Source: Oscillospiraceae bacterium
GTDB lineage: Bacteria > Bacillota > Clostridia > Oscillospirales > Oscillospiraceae
Length of the DNA stretch: 64,000 nucleotides
NCBI GenBank assembly: GCA_017437095.1
Contig: JAFSBW010000072.1
Coordinates: 32,742-96,741, forward strand
Direction of reading: 5' to 3'
Shown one piece after another: positions 52,893-59,497 of this stretch. Position 1 is the stretch's first letter, and the number at the start of each line of letters is the position of its first letter. The notes beneath the pieces were generated by a model. It saw only the letters and a list, made by a program, of their open reading frames with translations. It was not told the origin of the DNA and searched no databases. The position numbers and the translations under genes are program-made.

Positions 52893-52898
52893 GTTGCA

Positions 52899-52966
52899 AG
52901 AGGTTTGTAATATTTCCACCAAGGCCCAGTAGCCGTAGGTCTGAAACAATTACAAGCCTCTTTTTA
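52899..52966 (+). ncRNA. Tandem small RNA B (unknown family)
   Basis: About 68 nt. A 13-bp end-to-end stem AGAGGTTTGTAAT / ATTACAAGCCTCT (one G-U pair; 52899-52911 with 52949-52961) closes the molecule and runs into TTTTT, so the closing stem is also the terminator. The loop contains AGTAGCCGTAGG, similar to AGTAGCGGTGG in RNA D and CTAGGCGTAGG in RNA E. Confidence 0.75.
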
Positions 52967-53002
52967 TTTATAAATAACAATATGTGCAAGAGAATACTTT
53001 CC

Positions 53003-53031
53003 TTGACTTTTTCGTTATCAAATCGTAAAAT
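53003..53031 (+). promoter_or_regulatory. Promoter of small RNA C
   Basis: TTGACT at 53003-53008, 17 bp, TAAAAT at 53026-53031. The first bases after -35 (TTTTTC) match those of the tRNA-Thr promoter. Confidence 0.8.
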
Positions 53032-53037
53032 AACTCC

Positions 53038-53126
53038 AGAGCCTGGCGAGGCCTCGTAATTCGGCAGTGCGTTTGCAGGATTTTCCTGTTTAATGCCGTC
53101 GTGGAGGATAGCCAGGTTTTCTTTTT
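53038..53126 (+). ncRNA. Tandem small RNA C (unknown family)
   Basis: About 89 nt, the longest of the five. Nested stems: AGCCTGGC / GCCAGGTT (closing), CCTC / GAGG, CGGCA / TGCCG and the apical CAGGATTTTCCTG hairpin. It ends in TTTTCTTTTT. ATGCCGT lies just before the 3' arm, like the WWGSSGT word in the others. It does not show the conserved apical motif of bacterial SRP RNA. Confidence 0.75.
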
Positions 53127-53177
53127 AGCAATGCTATGGATCCGGCTTCTGGGCTCACATTCAACACTACACCGCTC

Positions 53178-53206
53178 TTGACTTTATTATCATCCTATGT
53201 TAAATT
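53178..53206 (+). promoter_or_regulatory. Promoter of small RNA D
   Basis: TTGACT at 53178-53183, 17 bp, TAAATT at 53201-53206. Confidence 0.75.
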
Positions 53207-53212
53207 AGTCTT

Positions 53213-53281
53213 GAGAGATCCCTCTAGCATATCGCCAGGCGACAAGTTCGTAGTAGCGGTGGATGAGGGATCTGTTTTTTA
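53213..53281 (+). ncRNA. Tandem small RNA D (unknown family)
   Basis: About 68 nt. The closing stem AGATCCCTC / GAGGGATCT (53216-53224 with 53265-53273) is perfect and is followed by TTTTTT. Inside are the small hairpin TCGCCAGGCGA and the motif TAGCGGT near the 3' arm. Confidence 0.78.
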
Positions 53282-53292
53282 TTTGGATTTCG

Positions 53293-53321
53293 TTGACGAA
53301 TTTAGGAGAAATATGTATAAT
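53293..53321 (+). promoter_or_regulatory. Promoter of small RNA E
   Basis: TTGACG at 53293-53298, 17 bp, consensus TATAAT at 53316-53321. Confidence 0.85.
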
Positions 53322-53327
53322 GAATAT

Positions 53328-53407
53328 CGAAGCAGAACCGATGGGCGCGGCAAGAGGATCGTTGGATCACTCCCCCGCTAGGCGTAGGCTCTGCTTCTTC
53401 TTTTTTT
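53328..53407 (+). ncRNA. Tandem small RNA E (unknown family)
   Basis: About 80 nt. The closing stem GAAGCAGAACC / GGCTCTGCTTC (one mismatch; 53329-53339 with 53387-53397) runs into a long T tract. Inside, GCAAGAG at 53350-53356, a GATC-GTTG-GATC hairpin and CACTCCC at 53368-53374 mirror the layout in RNA A. TAGGCGT lies before the 3' arm. The tRNA-Thr promoter starts 5 bases after this terminator. Confidence 0.78.
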
Positions 53408-53411
53408 ATAG

Positions 53412-53440
53412 TTGACTTTTTCTTTTAGAAAAGCTATAAT
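53412..53440 (+). promoter_or_regulatory. Promoter of tRNA-Thr
   Basis: TTGACT at 53412-53417, 17 bp, TATAAT at 53435-53440; the transcript leader is only a few bases. Confidence 0.88.
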
Positions 53441-53450
53441 ATTTTGGCTT

Positions 53451-53526
53451 GCTAGTGTAGCACAGTCGGTAGTGCATCTCACTCGTAATGAGAAGGTCGC
53501 CTGTTCGAGTCAGGTCACTAGCTCCA
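53451..53526 (+). tRNA. tRNA-Thr (anticodon CGU)
   Basis: 76 bases including encoded CCA. The acceptor stem GCTAGTG / CACTAGC, anticodon arm TCTCA-CTCGTAA-TGAGA (anticodon CGT, reading ACG) and T-arm CCTGTTCGAGTCAGG are complete. Its T-arm and 3' end are copied several times downstream. Confidence 0.96.
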
Positions 53527-53569
53527 AATAATAAGAGCCAGCCCACCAGGGCCGGCTCTTATTATTTTT
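53527..53569 (+). terminator. Terminator of tRNA-Thr
   Basis: AATAATAAGAGCC(AG) pairs with GGCTCTTATTATT, with a CCC/GGG-rich top, followed by TTTT. Confidence 0.88.
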
Positions 53570-53691
53570 AGTGACCTGACTCGAACAATCTAAATCCAAC
53601 TTGCCGGGGGCAAGTTGGTGGCGAGGGCTCGACCGAGCCAAACCTTTATTTTCGGCCCCGCCGAAAATGTAAACGAGTCAGGTCACTAGCT
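53570..53691 (+). mobile_element. tRNA-linked hairpin element 1 at tRNA-Thr
   Basis: The left arm AGTGACCTGACTCG (53570-53583) is the perfect inverse of the right arm CGAGTCAGGTCACT (53674-53687), which copies the tRNA-Thr 3' end and continues AGCT. The 90-base core holds three hairpins: CCAACTTGCC/GGCAAGTTGG, GGCTCG/CGAGCC and TTTTCGGC/GCCGAAAA. The end motif CGAAAATGTAAA (53662-53673) is the complement of the 12-mer in the tRNA-Ser element. Non-coding. Confidence 0.65.
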
Positions 53692-53701
53692 GTTATTTGC
53701 A

Positions 53702-53823
53702 GCAACCTAACTCGAAAATTCAAATCCAACAGTCCGGTGGACTGTTGGGCATTGTCGGCTCGACGACAATGCATCCTTTATTTTCGGCCCTGCCGAAAAT
53801 GTAAACGAGTCAGGCATCAGCTC
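53702..53823 (+). mobile_element. tRNA-linked hairpin element 2 at tRNA-Thr
   Basis: A second, tandem copy with the same ends: CCTTTATTTTCGGC (53775-53788) and CGAAAATGTAAA (53794-53805) are unchanged, while the inner hairpins differ (CCAACAGTCC/GGACTGTTGG; GCATTGTCG/CGACAATGC). The arms are decayed: AACCTAACTCG on the left and CGAGTCAGGCATCAGCTCT on the right. It looks older than element 1. Confidence 0.62.
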
Positions 53824-53824
53824 T

Positions 53825-53901
53825 AAATAATAATTACCAGGCGCAGAGCCTACACAGCCAGCATTAGCGAACTCCCATTCTGCGCCCGGTATTATTATTT
53901 A
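53825..53901. terminator. Long hairpin, probable distal tRNA-region terminator
   Basis: AAATAATAATTACCAGGCGCAGA at the left pairs with the matching TCTGCGCCCGGTATTATTATTT at the right (arms 22-23 bases, few mismatches), around a 30-base loop. It starts with the same TCTAAATAATAA context as the tRNA-Thr terminator and may be the displaced original. It also faces the lipoprotein gene. Confidence 0.65.
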
Positions 53902-53917
53902 GTTGTCTTTAGGCTGC

Positions 53918-54937
53918 TCAGTTGGGATACGCCTCTGCTTCGGTATGCCCTGCAAAGCTATATTTCTCCCATGCGCCATCTTCACCTATCTTAACATAGA
54001 TATTCCTATGGGTTTCAACCTCCATGTGATCCACATACACCTCCACATACTGCCCAGGCAGATCGCCGTCCAGCTCGTTGCTTACAGGCGGATAATAGAC
54101 CACAAATATCATGGGTATATCCATATATCCCGACATCGCTTTTTCAAGCTCCCCCCAGCCTCGCGTGCCGGAATCCCAGATGCCCTGCATAAAAAGCAGA
54201 GTGTTGCTGTCTTTGCTGTCAAAGCAGACGAATTTTCCATCGCTTCCGTTCCAGTATCCGTTAAGCCACAGCCAGAACTCCTGCATTTGATCAAAGCCGG
54301 CATATTGGATATTGTTGCTGGCATCATAAGCATCGTCATAACTGTAGCCGCCAAAGCTATAGCCCCGCAAAGTATCCTCCGGCGCCTCCACGGTAACACT
54401 GCCATGCTCCAGCTCGGAAATATCCAGCATCAGCGTATAACGCAACGGCTGCAGATCCTGGCTGTCCGCAGCGTCTTCCGATACCGGCGGATAGGTCAGG
54501 GACATAGTATAAAGGCCATTGCCCAGATCATTCAGAGCGCTTACTGCCGCCGGATCTCTGCGGTAAGGAATAGGGTTTTCCCACACACCGCTGAGAAAAG
54601 CAGGCTCTCCATCATTATATGTAAAGTATACAAAGCGGCCTTCCTCTCCCGCCCAACAACCGGAGAGTTTAAACCACAAGTCTTCCAGCGCAAGCGCAGC
54701 CTCAGCTTCTGCAGAGGATGTGGCTGCGGGTGTGGTAGCAAGGAGTGTATCCTCAGGGTCTGCTGAGGTTGCCAGGGGATCTGTTCCCCCAGGCATCTGG
54801 ATTTGCTCACCGGTAGTGCTGAGGCTGGGCTGCTCGGAGGTATCGTCTCCGAAACTGATACTGACCTTGACATTTTCACATGCCGCCAGTATCGGCAGCA
54901 ACAGGCATAACACCAGCGCACACACTCGTTTTCTCAT
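53918..54937 (-). CDS. Lipoprotein with two repeated domains
   Basis: About 339 residues. The signal peptide ends in a lipobox (LLPILAAC), followed by a Ser/Thr-rich linker. Two homologous halves follow: LEDLWFKLSGCWAGEEGRFV ... FLSGVWENP and MQEFWLWLNGYWNGSDGKFV ... FMQGIWDSG. Each half has about 110 residues, with YPPVS repeated near their ends. I do not recognise the domain. The ATG at 54937 with AAGGAGAG upstream is the start; the longer frame lacks a signal peptide. Confidence 0.75.
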   Translation of the reverse strand: MRKRVCALVLCLLLPILAACENVKVSISFGDDTSEQPSLSTTGEQIQMPGGTDPLATSADPEDTLLATTPAATSSAEAEAALALEDLWFKLSGCWAGEEGRFVYFTYNDGEPAFLSGVWENPIPYRRDPAAVSALNDLGNGLYTMSLTYPPVSEDAADSQDLQPLRYTLMLDISELEHGSVTVEAPEDTLRGYSFGGYSYDDAYDASNNIQYAGFDQMQEFWLWLNGYWNGSDGKFVCFDSKDSNTLLFMQGIWDSGTRGWGELEKAMSGYMDIPMIFVVYYPPVSNELDGDLPGQYVEVYVDHMEVETHRNIYVKIGEDGAWEKYSFAGHTEAEAYPN

Positions 54938-54990
54938 AGCGCTCTCCTTCCCTCCCGCCGGGCGTTCCCCGGCAAGAGCTAACGGCAATA

Positions 54991-55911
54991 TCAATAGGAA
55001 AGGTTCTCCACCATATCCGAGAAGCCTACCTCCATCATGCAATCGTAGGCATAATAATTCGATACAGCGTATACTCCATCCTTCTTCAGGCAGCAGCGGT
55101 ATCCGTCTTCACTCTGGCTTTCCCACTCTACCTCCCAGCCCAGATCTTTGAGCTGCTGGGCGTAGTCTATAGCATCCTGGTTGACGGTGCCGTAATAGTT
55201 AAACCAAGCGGCGTAGTACTGCTTCGGCAGCTTATCCTTCGCCAGGTCAAATTCCACATCCTCATAGCCTTCGGCGAAATCTTGAATGGTGTAGTATTTG
55301 TTGTAGTCGTAATCGGTCACGCCGCACTGTGGCAACGGAATGCCGCTAACGGTTTTTGGCAACGCAAACAGGCTGTCGGTAGCGTTTACGTTGACGATGT
55401 ACTGGTAATCATCCTGTCCTAACGCCTCCCGGACAAATATCTCCATAAACCAGCCGTTGCCAAAATAATTGTAGAATGTCCAGGTGCCCTCCTCCGTCAG
55501 ACCGCCCTGCAAGCCCTTGGCTTCCACAGCGGCGATGAATGCCTCGAGTTCACCGGAGTTGGCGTAAAAGCTCAGTCCATATTCGCGGTAGTCCTCATAG
55601 CTATCGTAGAACAGCGGGCCCACGGCGTATGAGCTGGATAGCGTATCGTGGTCATAATCTTTAAAGGTGGTCTGCTCTACTTTTACGCCATCTATGGGAG
55701 CCGGGAAGCATTCCGGCAGGAAGTCAGCGTCCCACACATCGTAGATATAAGCGCCGTAATTGTTTTCACCCCAACCTTTGGGGAGCTTGATCTGTTGGCC
55801 CTTGGTCGTAACAGCGGGCTTATCCTTATCGTAATCCTCTTTATCTGCGCCGCAGGCGGAAAATGAAACCACCAGCAAAACAGATATAAGGATCGCAAGC
55901 ATTCTTTTCAT
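54991..55911 (-). CDS. Hypothetical lipoprotein
   Basis: 306 residues: lipobox VVSFSAC at residue 20, then GADKEDYDKDKPAV, nearly identical to the start of the next lipoprotein upstream. The rest is acidic, Tyr/Phe rich and probably beta-sheeted (FYDSYEDYREYGLSFYA; ADSLF-type stretches). No known domain. The stretch of three lipoprotein genes in the same direction suggests a locus for surface proteins. Confidence 0.7.
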   Translation of the reverse strand: MKRMLAILISVLLVVSFSACGADKEDYDKDKPAVTTKGQQIKLPKGWGENNYGAYIYDVWDADFLPECFPAPIDGVKVEQTTFKDYDHDTLSSSYAVGPLFYDSYEDYREYGLSFYANSGELEAFIAAVEAKGLQGGLTEEGTWTFYNYFGNGWFMEIFVREALGQDDYQYIVNVNATDSLFALPKTVSGIPLPQCGVTDYDYNKYYTIQDFAEGYEDVEFDLAKDKLPKQYYAAWFNYYGTVNQDAIDYAQQLKDLGWEVEWESQSEDGYRCCLKKDGVYAVSNYYAYDCMMEVGFSDMVENLSY

Positions 55912-55945
55912 AATAACAACCTCCTATTCCAATTAATGCGAGGAA

Positions 55946-56557
55946 TCAGACCGAGCTGATCTGGAGCCGAACTCCATCGTAATAGGAATGATATCCAAGA
56001 CCGCTTTCTCTGTCCTTATTTACTTCACGGTAAATATATACGCTGTAAGTCTTGTCACCTATGCGGAATCCCCACCCTTTAACCAGCTGATCCAACGCTG
56101 TTTCAAGATCGACCTGATCATCCGGTTTTTCATTTTCGCCGCAGAAATTACTTCCTACAACATTATATCCATCATCGGATGCCGCTGCAGTTGCATCAAA
56201 TACTTTTTTTATCCAGGCATTGTATTCTTCTTCGGACATTTCGCCGTCTTCCTTGGTCATAATGATAATACCCTGATGGAAAGCAGCGGCAGGATCCTCA
56301 GCGAACACCTGTCTTTCTCCGTCCAATTTCCACTTGAAATCGGGTTCAATATCGGATATATCCAGATTAAGAGCAAACAAAAAGCGTTCGAACGCAGCCA
56401 TACTGTATGGTTCAATTTCCTTATCCTTATCATTATTGGTCTGATTGTTCTGGGAAACACCGGGCTTATCCTTATCGTAACCCTCTTTATCTGCGCCGCA
56501 GGCGCAAAGAGTAAATACCATAGCCAGGACAAGAATAAATGCAAATAACTTATTCAT
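55946..56557 (-). CDS. Hypothetical lipoprotein, paralogous N-terminus
   Basis: About 203 residues: signal peptide with lipobox FTLCAC, then GADKEGYDKDKPGVSQNN. After this the sequence differs from its neighbour and is a charged, mixed alpha/beta domain with MTKEDGEMSEEEYNAWIKKV and GLGYHSYYDG. The ATG at 56557 follows GGAGG. The end of the zinc-ribbon gene upstream is only 17 bases away, so they are likely co-transcribed. Function unknown. Confidence 0.7.
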   Translation of the reverse strand: MNKLFAFILVLAMVFTLCACGADKEGYDKDKPGVSQNNQTNNDKDKEIEPYSMAAFERFLFALNLDISDIEPDFKWKLDGERQVFAEDPAAAFHQGIIIMTKEDGEMSEEEYNAWIKKVFDATAAASDDGYNVVGSNFCGENEKPDDQVDLETALDQLVKGWGFRIGDKTYSVYIYREVNKDRESGLGYHSYYDGVRLQISSV

Positions 56558-56574
56558 TCTGTTTACCTCCATCA

Positions 56575-57438
56575 TTAAAAACGGAAAAGATCTTTCAAGC
56601 TGGTCTTTTTCCTGGGCTCGGGCTTTACATAGTCAAAGCCGCCCCGGGGCTCCGAGCGGTCAAAACCGATGCTGGGGCAATCACTGTCGCCGTCAAAGCA
56701 ATGCTCCGTATCCACCCGGTACACAACGCCGTCGATACGCTTGTAAAGCTGCTCCACCGTGGGATATTCTCCCGCCGGACGGAACCCGTTTTGTTGCAGA
56801 AGCTGCCGGTACTGCTCCACAGCCTGCCTTGCGGCCTGATCGTTGCCGCTGAATGACGCCCGGAAGCAAATATAGCTATCGTAATCATCGATGTACAGCT
56901 CCCTTCCTCCGCAATTCCACTTGGGATACTGGGGAAGCATTTGCTCCCATTGCTGCATGACCTGGGCATTGCGGCTCTCCAGAGCTTGCGCCTCGGCAGC
57001 CGCAGCGGGAAGCATGGTACCGCAATCGGCACAGTATTTCATTCCAACGCTGTTTTGTTTTCCGCAGGCGGGGCACACAGCGCCTTGACCCAGGGTCTGC
57101 TCCGGCAGCTTCCCGCCGCAGCCGGGGCAGAATTTTGTATCTGCCGAAGCAGGCTGGCCACACTGTGGGCAAACCTTAAGATCCCTGCTTACCAGGTCGG
57201 CATAGTTCTGCACGGATCGGCCCAGATTGGCAAACGCCCCCTCAAGCCCGGCTGTGCTTTCAGCGGCCTGCCTGGCAGCATTGTCCGCCGCCTTGTCTAT
57301 GCGTTGGGCAGTCTCATTGGCATACTGCGTTACTCTCGGTTCCACCGTCTGCTGAACTGCCTTGCCGATGGCATCCCCGATTCCCTTGCGGACGCCCTGA
57401 CTGACCGCATCACGAAATGCCCTTTTCAAAAAACTCAT
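56575..57438 (-). CDS. Double zinc-ribbon protein
   Basis: 287 residues: an N-terminal amphipathic helical region (RKGIGDAIGKAVQQTVEP; AQRIDKAADNAARQAAES), two zinc ribbons (CPQCGQ ... CPGCGG and CPACGK ... CADCGT) near residues 90-145, and a 120-residue C-terminal domain beginning KWNCGGRELYIDDYDSYIC. No membrane helix. It may be an adaptor. It follows the small LuxR gene by 14 bases and precedes the lipoproteins. Confidence 0.7.
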   Translation of the reverse strand: MSFLKRAFRDAVSQGVRKGIGDAIGKAVQQTVEPRVTQYANETAQRIDKAADNAARQAAESTAGLEGAFANLGRSVQNYADLVSRDLKVCPQCGQPASADTKFCPGCGGKLPEQTLGQGAVCPACGKQNSVGMKYCADCGTMLPAAAAEAQALESRNAQVMQQWEQMLPQYPKWNCGGRELYIDDYDSYICFRASFSGNDQAARQAVEQYRQLLQQNGFRPAGEYPTVEQLYKRIDGVVYRVDTEHCFDGDSDCPSIGFDRSEPRGGFDYVKPEPRKKTSLKDLFRF

Positions 57439-57452
57439 CTCATATCCCCTCC

Positions 57453-57716
57453 TTAAAAATCTTTATAACGGATCAGCAGCTGCTTTCGGCTGTTGATCTG
57501 TAGCTTTCGGTATATATTTTTGCAATGAAAATGCACAGAAGAATGGGAAACATACAAGTCCTGAGCGATCTGTGCCTGGGTCTTGTCTGTAAGAAGCCGG
57601 GAAAACACTTCCATTTCCCGCTTGGACAGCTGCTTCAGCTCCGGGTATCTTTCCAGTAAACGCTTATATTCCGCTTCTGCCAGGGCTATATATTCCATGA
57701 AGCTTAGTCTTTCCAT
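57453..57716 (-). CDS. Small LuxR-type HTH regulator
   Basis: 87 residues. After a short helical N-terminus, residues 28-85 are a LuxR/GerE helix-turn-helix: LSKREMEVFSRLLTDKTQAQ, IAQDLYVSHSSVHFHCKNIY and RKLQINSRKQLLIRY. There is no receiver or sensor domain. It heads the leftward zinc-ribbon/lipoprotein run and is divergent from the MFS-LuxR gene, so it may control either. Ribosome site GGGGAGGG. Confidence 0.82.
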   Translation of the reverse strand: MERLSFMEYIALAEAEYKRLLERYPELKQLSKREMEVFSRLLTDKTQAQIAQDLYVSHSSVHFHCKNIYRKLQINSRKQLLIRYKDF

Positions 57717-57762
57717 ATCATCCCTCCCCGGTTATATTTTAATAAAACTGACCTGCCGTGTA

Positions 57763-57812
57763 ACCTGCCCAAATAGGTGTAAATCTTACGGTTACCTACC
57801 CAAATTGGTAGT
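57763..57812. promoter_or_regulatory. Paired operator-like sites between divergent LuxR genes
   Basis: ACCTGCCCAAATAGGTGT (57763-57780) and ACCTACCCAAATTGGTAGT (57794-57812) are two related sites 31 bases apart, each a loose dyad around AAAT, with a partial third ACCTGCC at 57751. Position and symmetry fit binding sites for one of the flanking LuxR proteins; this is inference. Confidence 0.5.
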
Positions 57813-57983
57813 TTTCCTATTTTAATTTTGATTTTTGTAAAATCTATGATAAAATAGCAAAAACAGCCCTCTCAACCATATTTTATGGCAAAAAGGGGGA
57901 ATGCACCATCCCACGATGGTGGGATTTTTCCCTAAACCAAGTAAAATACTACCGTTTTAGGGAGCAGAAAGGCAGAATATGCT

Positions 57984-59390
57984 ATGGATAACAATATTTT
58001 CTCGGAAAATGAAAAAAAGAGGCTCGACCAGCCTCTTTGGATGCTTATTTGCTTTGCCATGTTTTCCTTTTGGCAGATGGGCTTTATCTATTTTATAGGC
58101 CCCAGCCTGACCATCGACGGCAAAACTCCCCTTCCCATTGACATGGACAACGCAACCTCCCTGATTGCGGTGTGCTATGTGATAAGTATCTTTTGGATGA
58201 TATTTTTCCCCCACAAGGTAGTAAAGACACAGCGGATCGCCACGGGTATCGCGCTGGCCTCGGCCCTGTGCCTGTTCCTTCCCTTACCGGAGGAGGCTCT
58301 GCGGTTTATTGTATATACCCAGATCTTTTGTTGCTGCCTTATGATCGGCTTTGAAACTTTTTTAATTGTCAACTACCTTAGTGAACGCTGCACGATCAAA
58401 CACCTTACCGCGGCATACGCGGTTGCGTACCTGTTGATCGCCTTGCTGCAAAACGAGTTTTATCCTATTACCTTCTCCACCTTCCGTTTTATTATGGTAG
58501 GGGCGATCATACTTCTTTTGACCTTTTTCCTGCGTATGCCTACAGGACGGGATTCGCTGCCCCGGTATGTTAAAAAAAGCGATGCGCTGGTCGCTCCAAA
58601 AAAAATGCTCTTGGGTACGTATATCCTGGTGTTTGTGGCAGCTCTTATGGGTGTTTCCGGCCCCGCGGTGGTGTCCGATACCACCCACGGAGTGTTTATT
58701 ACAAATCTTGTAAACGCCGTCGCCAGCTTTTGTCTGTATTTCCTTTACAAAAAGGCCCATTTTCACCCATTTCGCCTAATCCCTGCTTTAATCGGAATCG
58801 CCGGGCTCGGCTACCTTTTCATGTTTGCCGCAACCCAGGTAAGCTCTCTTGAATATATCGCCTGCGTGCTGATCGGCTTTGGGCTTGTTCCCTGCCAGAT
58901 GCTTCCGCTTTACGGCTCAGTAATGATGAAAGCCTATCCTTCCAGATACATATCTCCCATGATCATTGGGCTGGCGCTGATTGCTGTGCTTGTGCAGAGC
59001 AGTATGGTGGAGATATTCCGCACGGCACCTACCATGCTGTATCTGGTTTATGCAGTGACCATGGCTGTGCTGGTTTTCCTATACGCCCAGATCGAGCCTT
59101 TCTTCCTGTTCACCCTGCGCCGCCGAATACCCTGCGGCGAAACCGTTTCTGCCCCGGAGGCTGTACCCGCAGAAACTTCTGCCGCTGATCCCCTGGATGT
59201 TCTCAGTGAAAGGGAAAAGCAGGTAGCAGAGCTTATATGCCTTGGCCATACCAACAATGACATCGCCAAGCTGCTGTATATCTCTGAGCATACAGTAAAG
59301 GATCACACCAAGAAGATCTATCCTAAGCTCGGCGTTCACAGCCGCCTGGAACTGGCTACGCTGGTGAGCAAATCCCGCTTGGACAAATAA
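57984..59390 (+). CDS. Membrane-embedded LuxR-family regulator (MFS-like plus LuxR HTH)
   Basis: 468 residues: 12 membrane helices resembling a major-facilitator fold (WMLICFAMFSFWQMGFIYFI; SLIAVCYVISIFWMIFF), a linker near 385-400, and a C-terminal LuxR DNA-binding domain (LSEREKQVAELICLGHTNND, IAKLLYISEHTVKDHTKKIY). Such fusions are common in gut Eggerthellales and Clostridia and are thought to be one-component membrane sensors. It is divergent from the small LuxR gene. Ligand unknown. Confidence 0.85.
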   Translation: MDNNIFSENEKKRLDQPLWMLICFAMFSFWQMGFIYFIGPSLTIDGKTPLPIDMDNATSLIAVCYVISIFWMIFFPHKVVKTQRIATGIALASALCLFLPLPEEALRFIVYTQIFCCCLMIGFETFLIVNYLSERCTIKHLTAAYAVAYLLIALLQNEFYPITFSTFRFIMVGAIILLLTFFLRMPTGRDSLPRYVKKSDALVAPKKMLLGTYILVFVAALMGVSGPAVVSDTTHGVFITNLVNAVASFCLYFLYKKAHFHPFRLIPALIGIAGLGYLFMFAATQVSSLEYIACVLIGFGLVPCQMLPLYGSVMMKAYPSRYISPMIIGLALIAVLVQSSMVEIFRTAPTMLYLVYAVTMAVLVFLYAQIEPFFLFTLRRRIPCGETVSAPEAVPAETSAADPLDVLSEREKQVAELICLGHTNNDIAKLLYISEHTVKDHTKKIYPKLGVHSRLELATLVSKSRLDK

Positions 59391-59422
59391 CATTAGGGGC
59401 GGCACACAGGCCGCCCCTAATG
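59391..59422 (+). terminator. Hairpin after MFS-LuxR gene
   Basis: CATTAGGGGCGGC / GCCGCCCCTAATG is a perfect 13-bp stem directly after the stop codon. No T-run follows, so it may stabilise the 3' end rather than terminate by itself. Confidence 0.6.
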
Positions 59423-59497
59423 TAAATATTGGATGATCATTCCTTTGGGAGGGTGTCTCATTCACTTTGAGGCATCCTCAGCGTTATGTTACGAAGG

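Noticed and set aside
52671-52989. Short open frames (60-90 codons) on both strands over small RNAs A and B
   Set aside because: No ribosome site, no domain, and they overlap perfect terminator stems.
53038-53126. Small RNA C as SRP 4.5S RNA or 6S RNA
   Set aside because: It lacks the conserved GGAA-loop/internal-loop sequence of SRP RNA, and at about 89 nt is too short and without the central bubble of 6S RNA.
53136-53381. 81-codon plus-strand frame in the small-RNA array
   Set aside because: It crosses the promoter and terminator hairpins of two small RNAs, lacks a ribosome site, and the RNA units explain the sequence better.
53570-53823. Integron attC-like sites
   Set aside because: There is no integrase and no attC core pair; the arms match the adjacent tRNA rather than a common recombination site.
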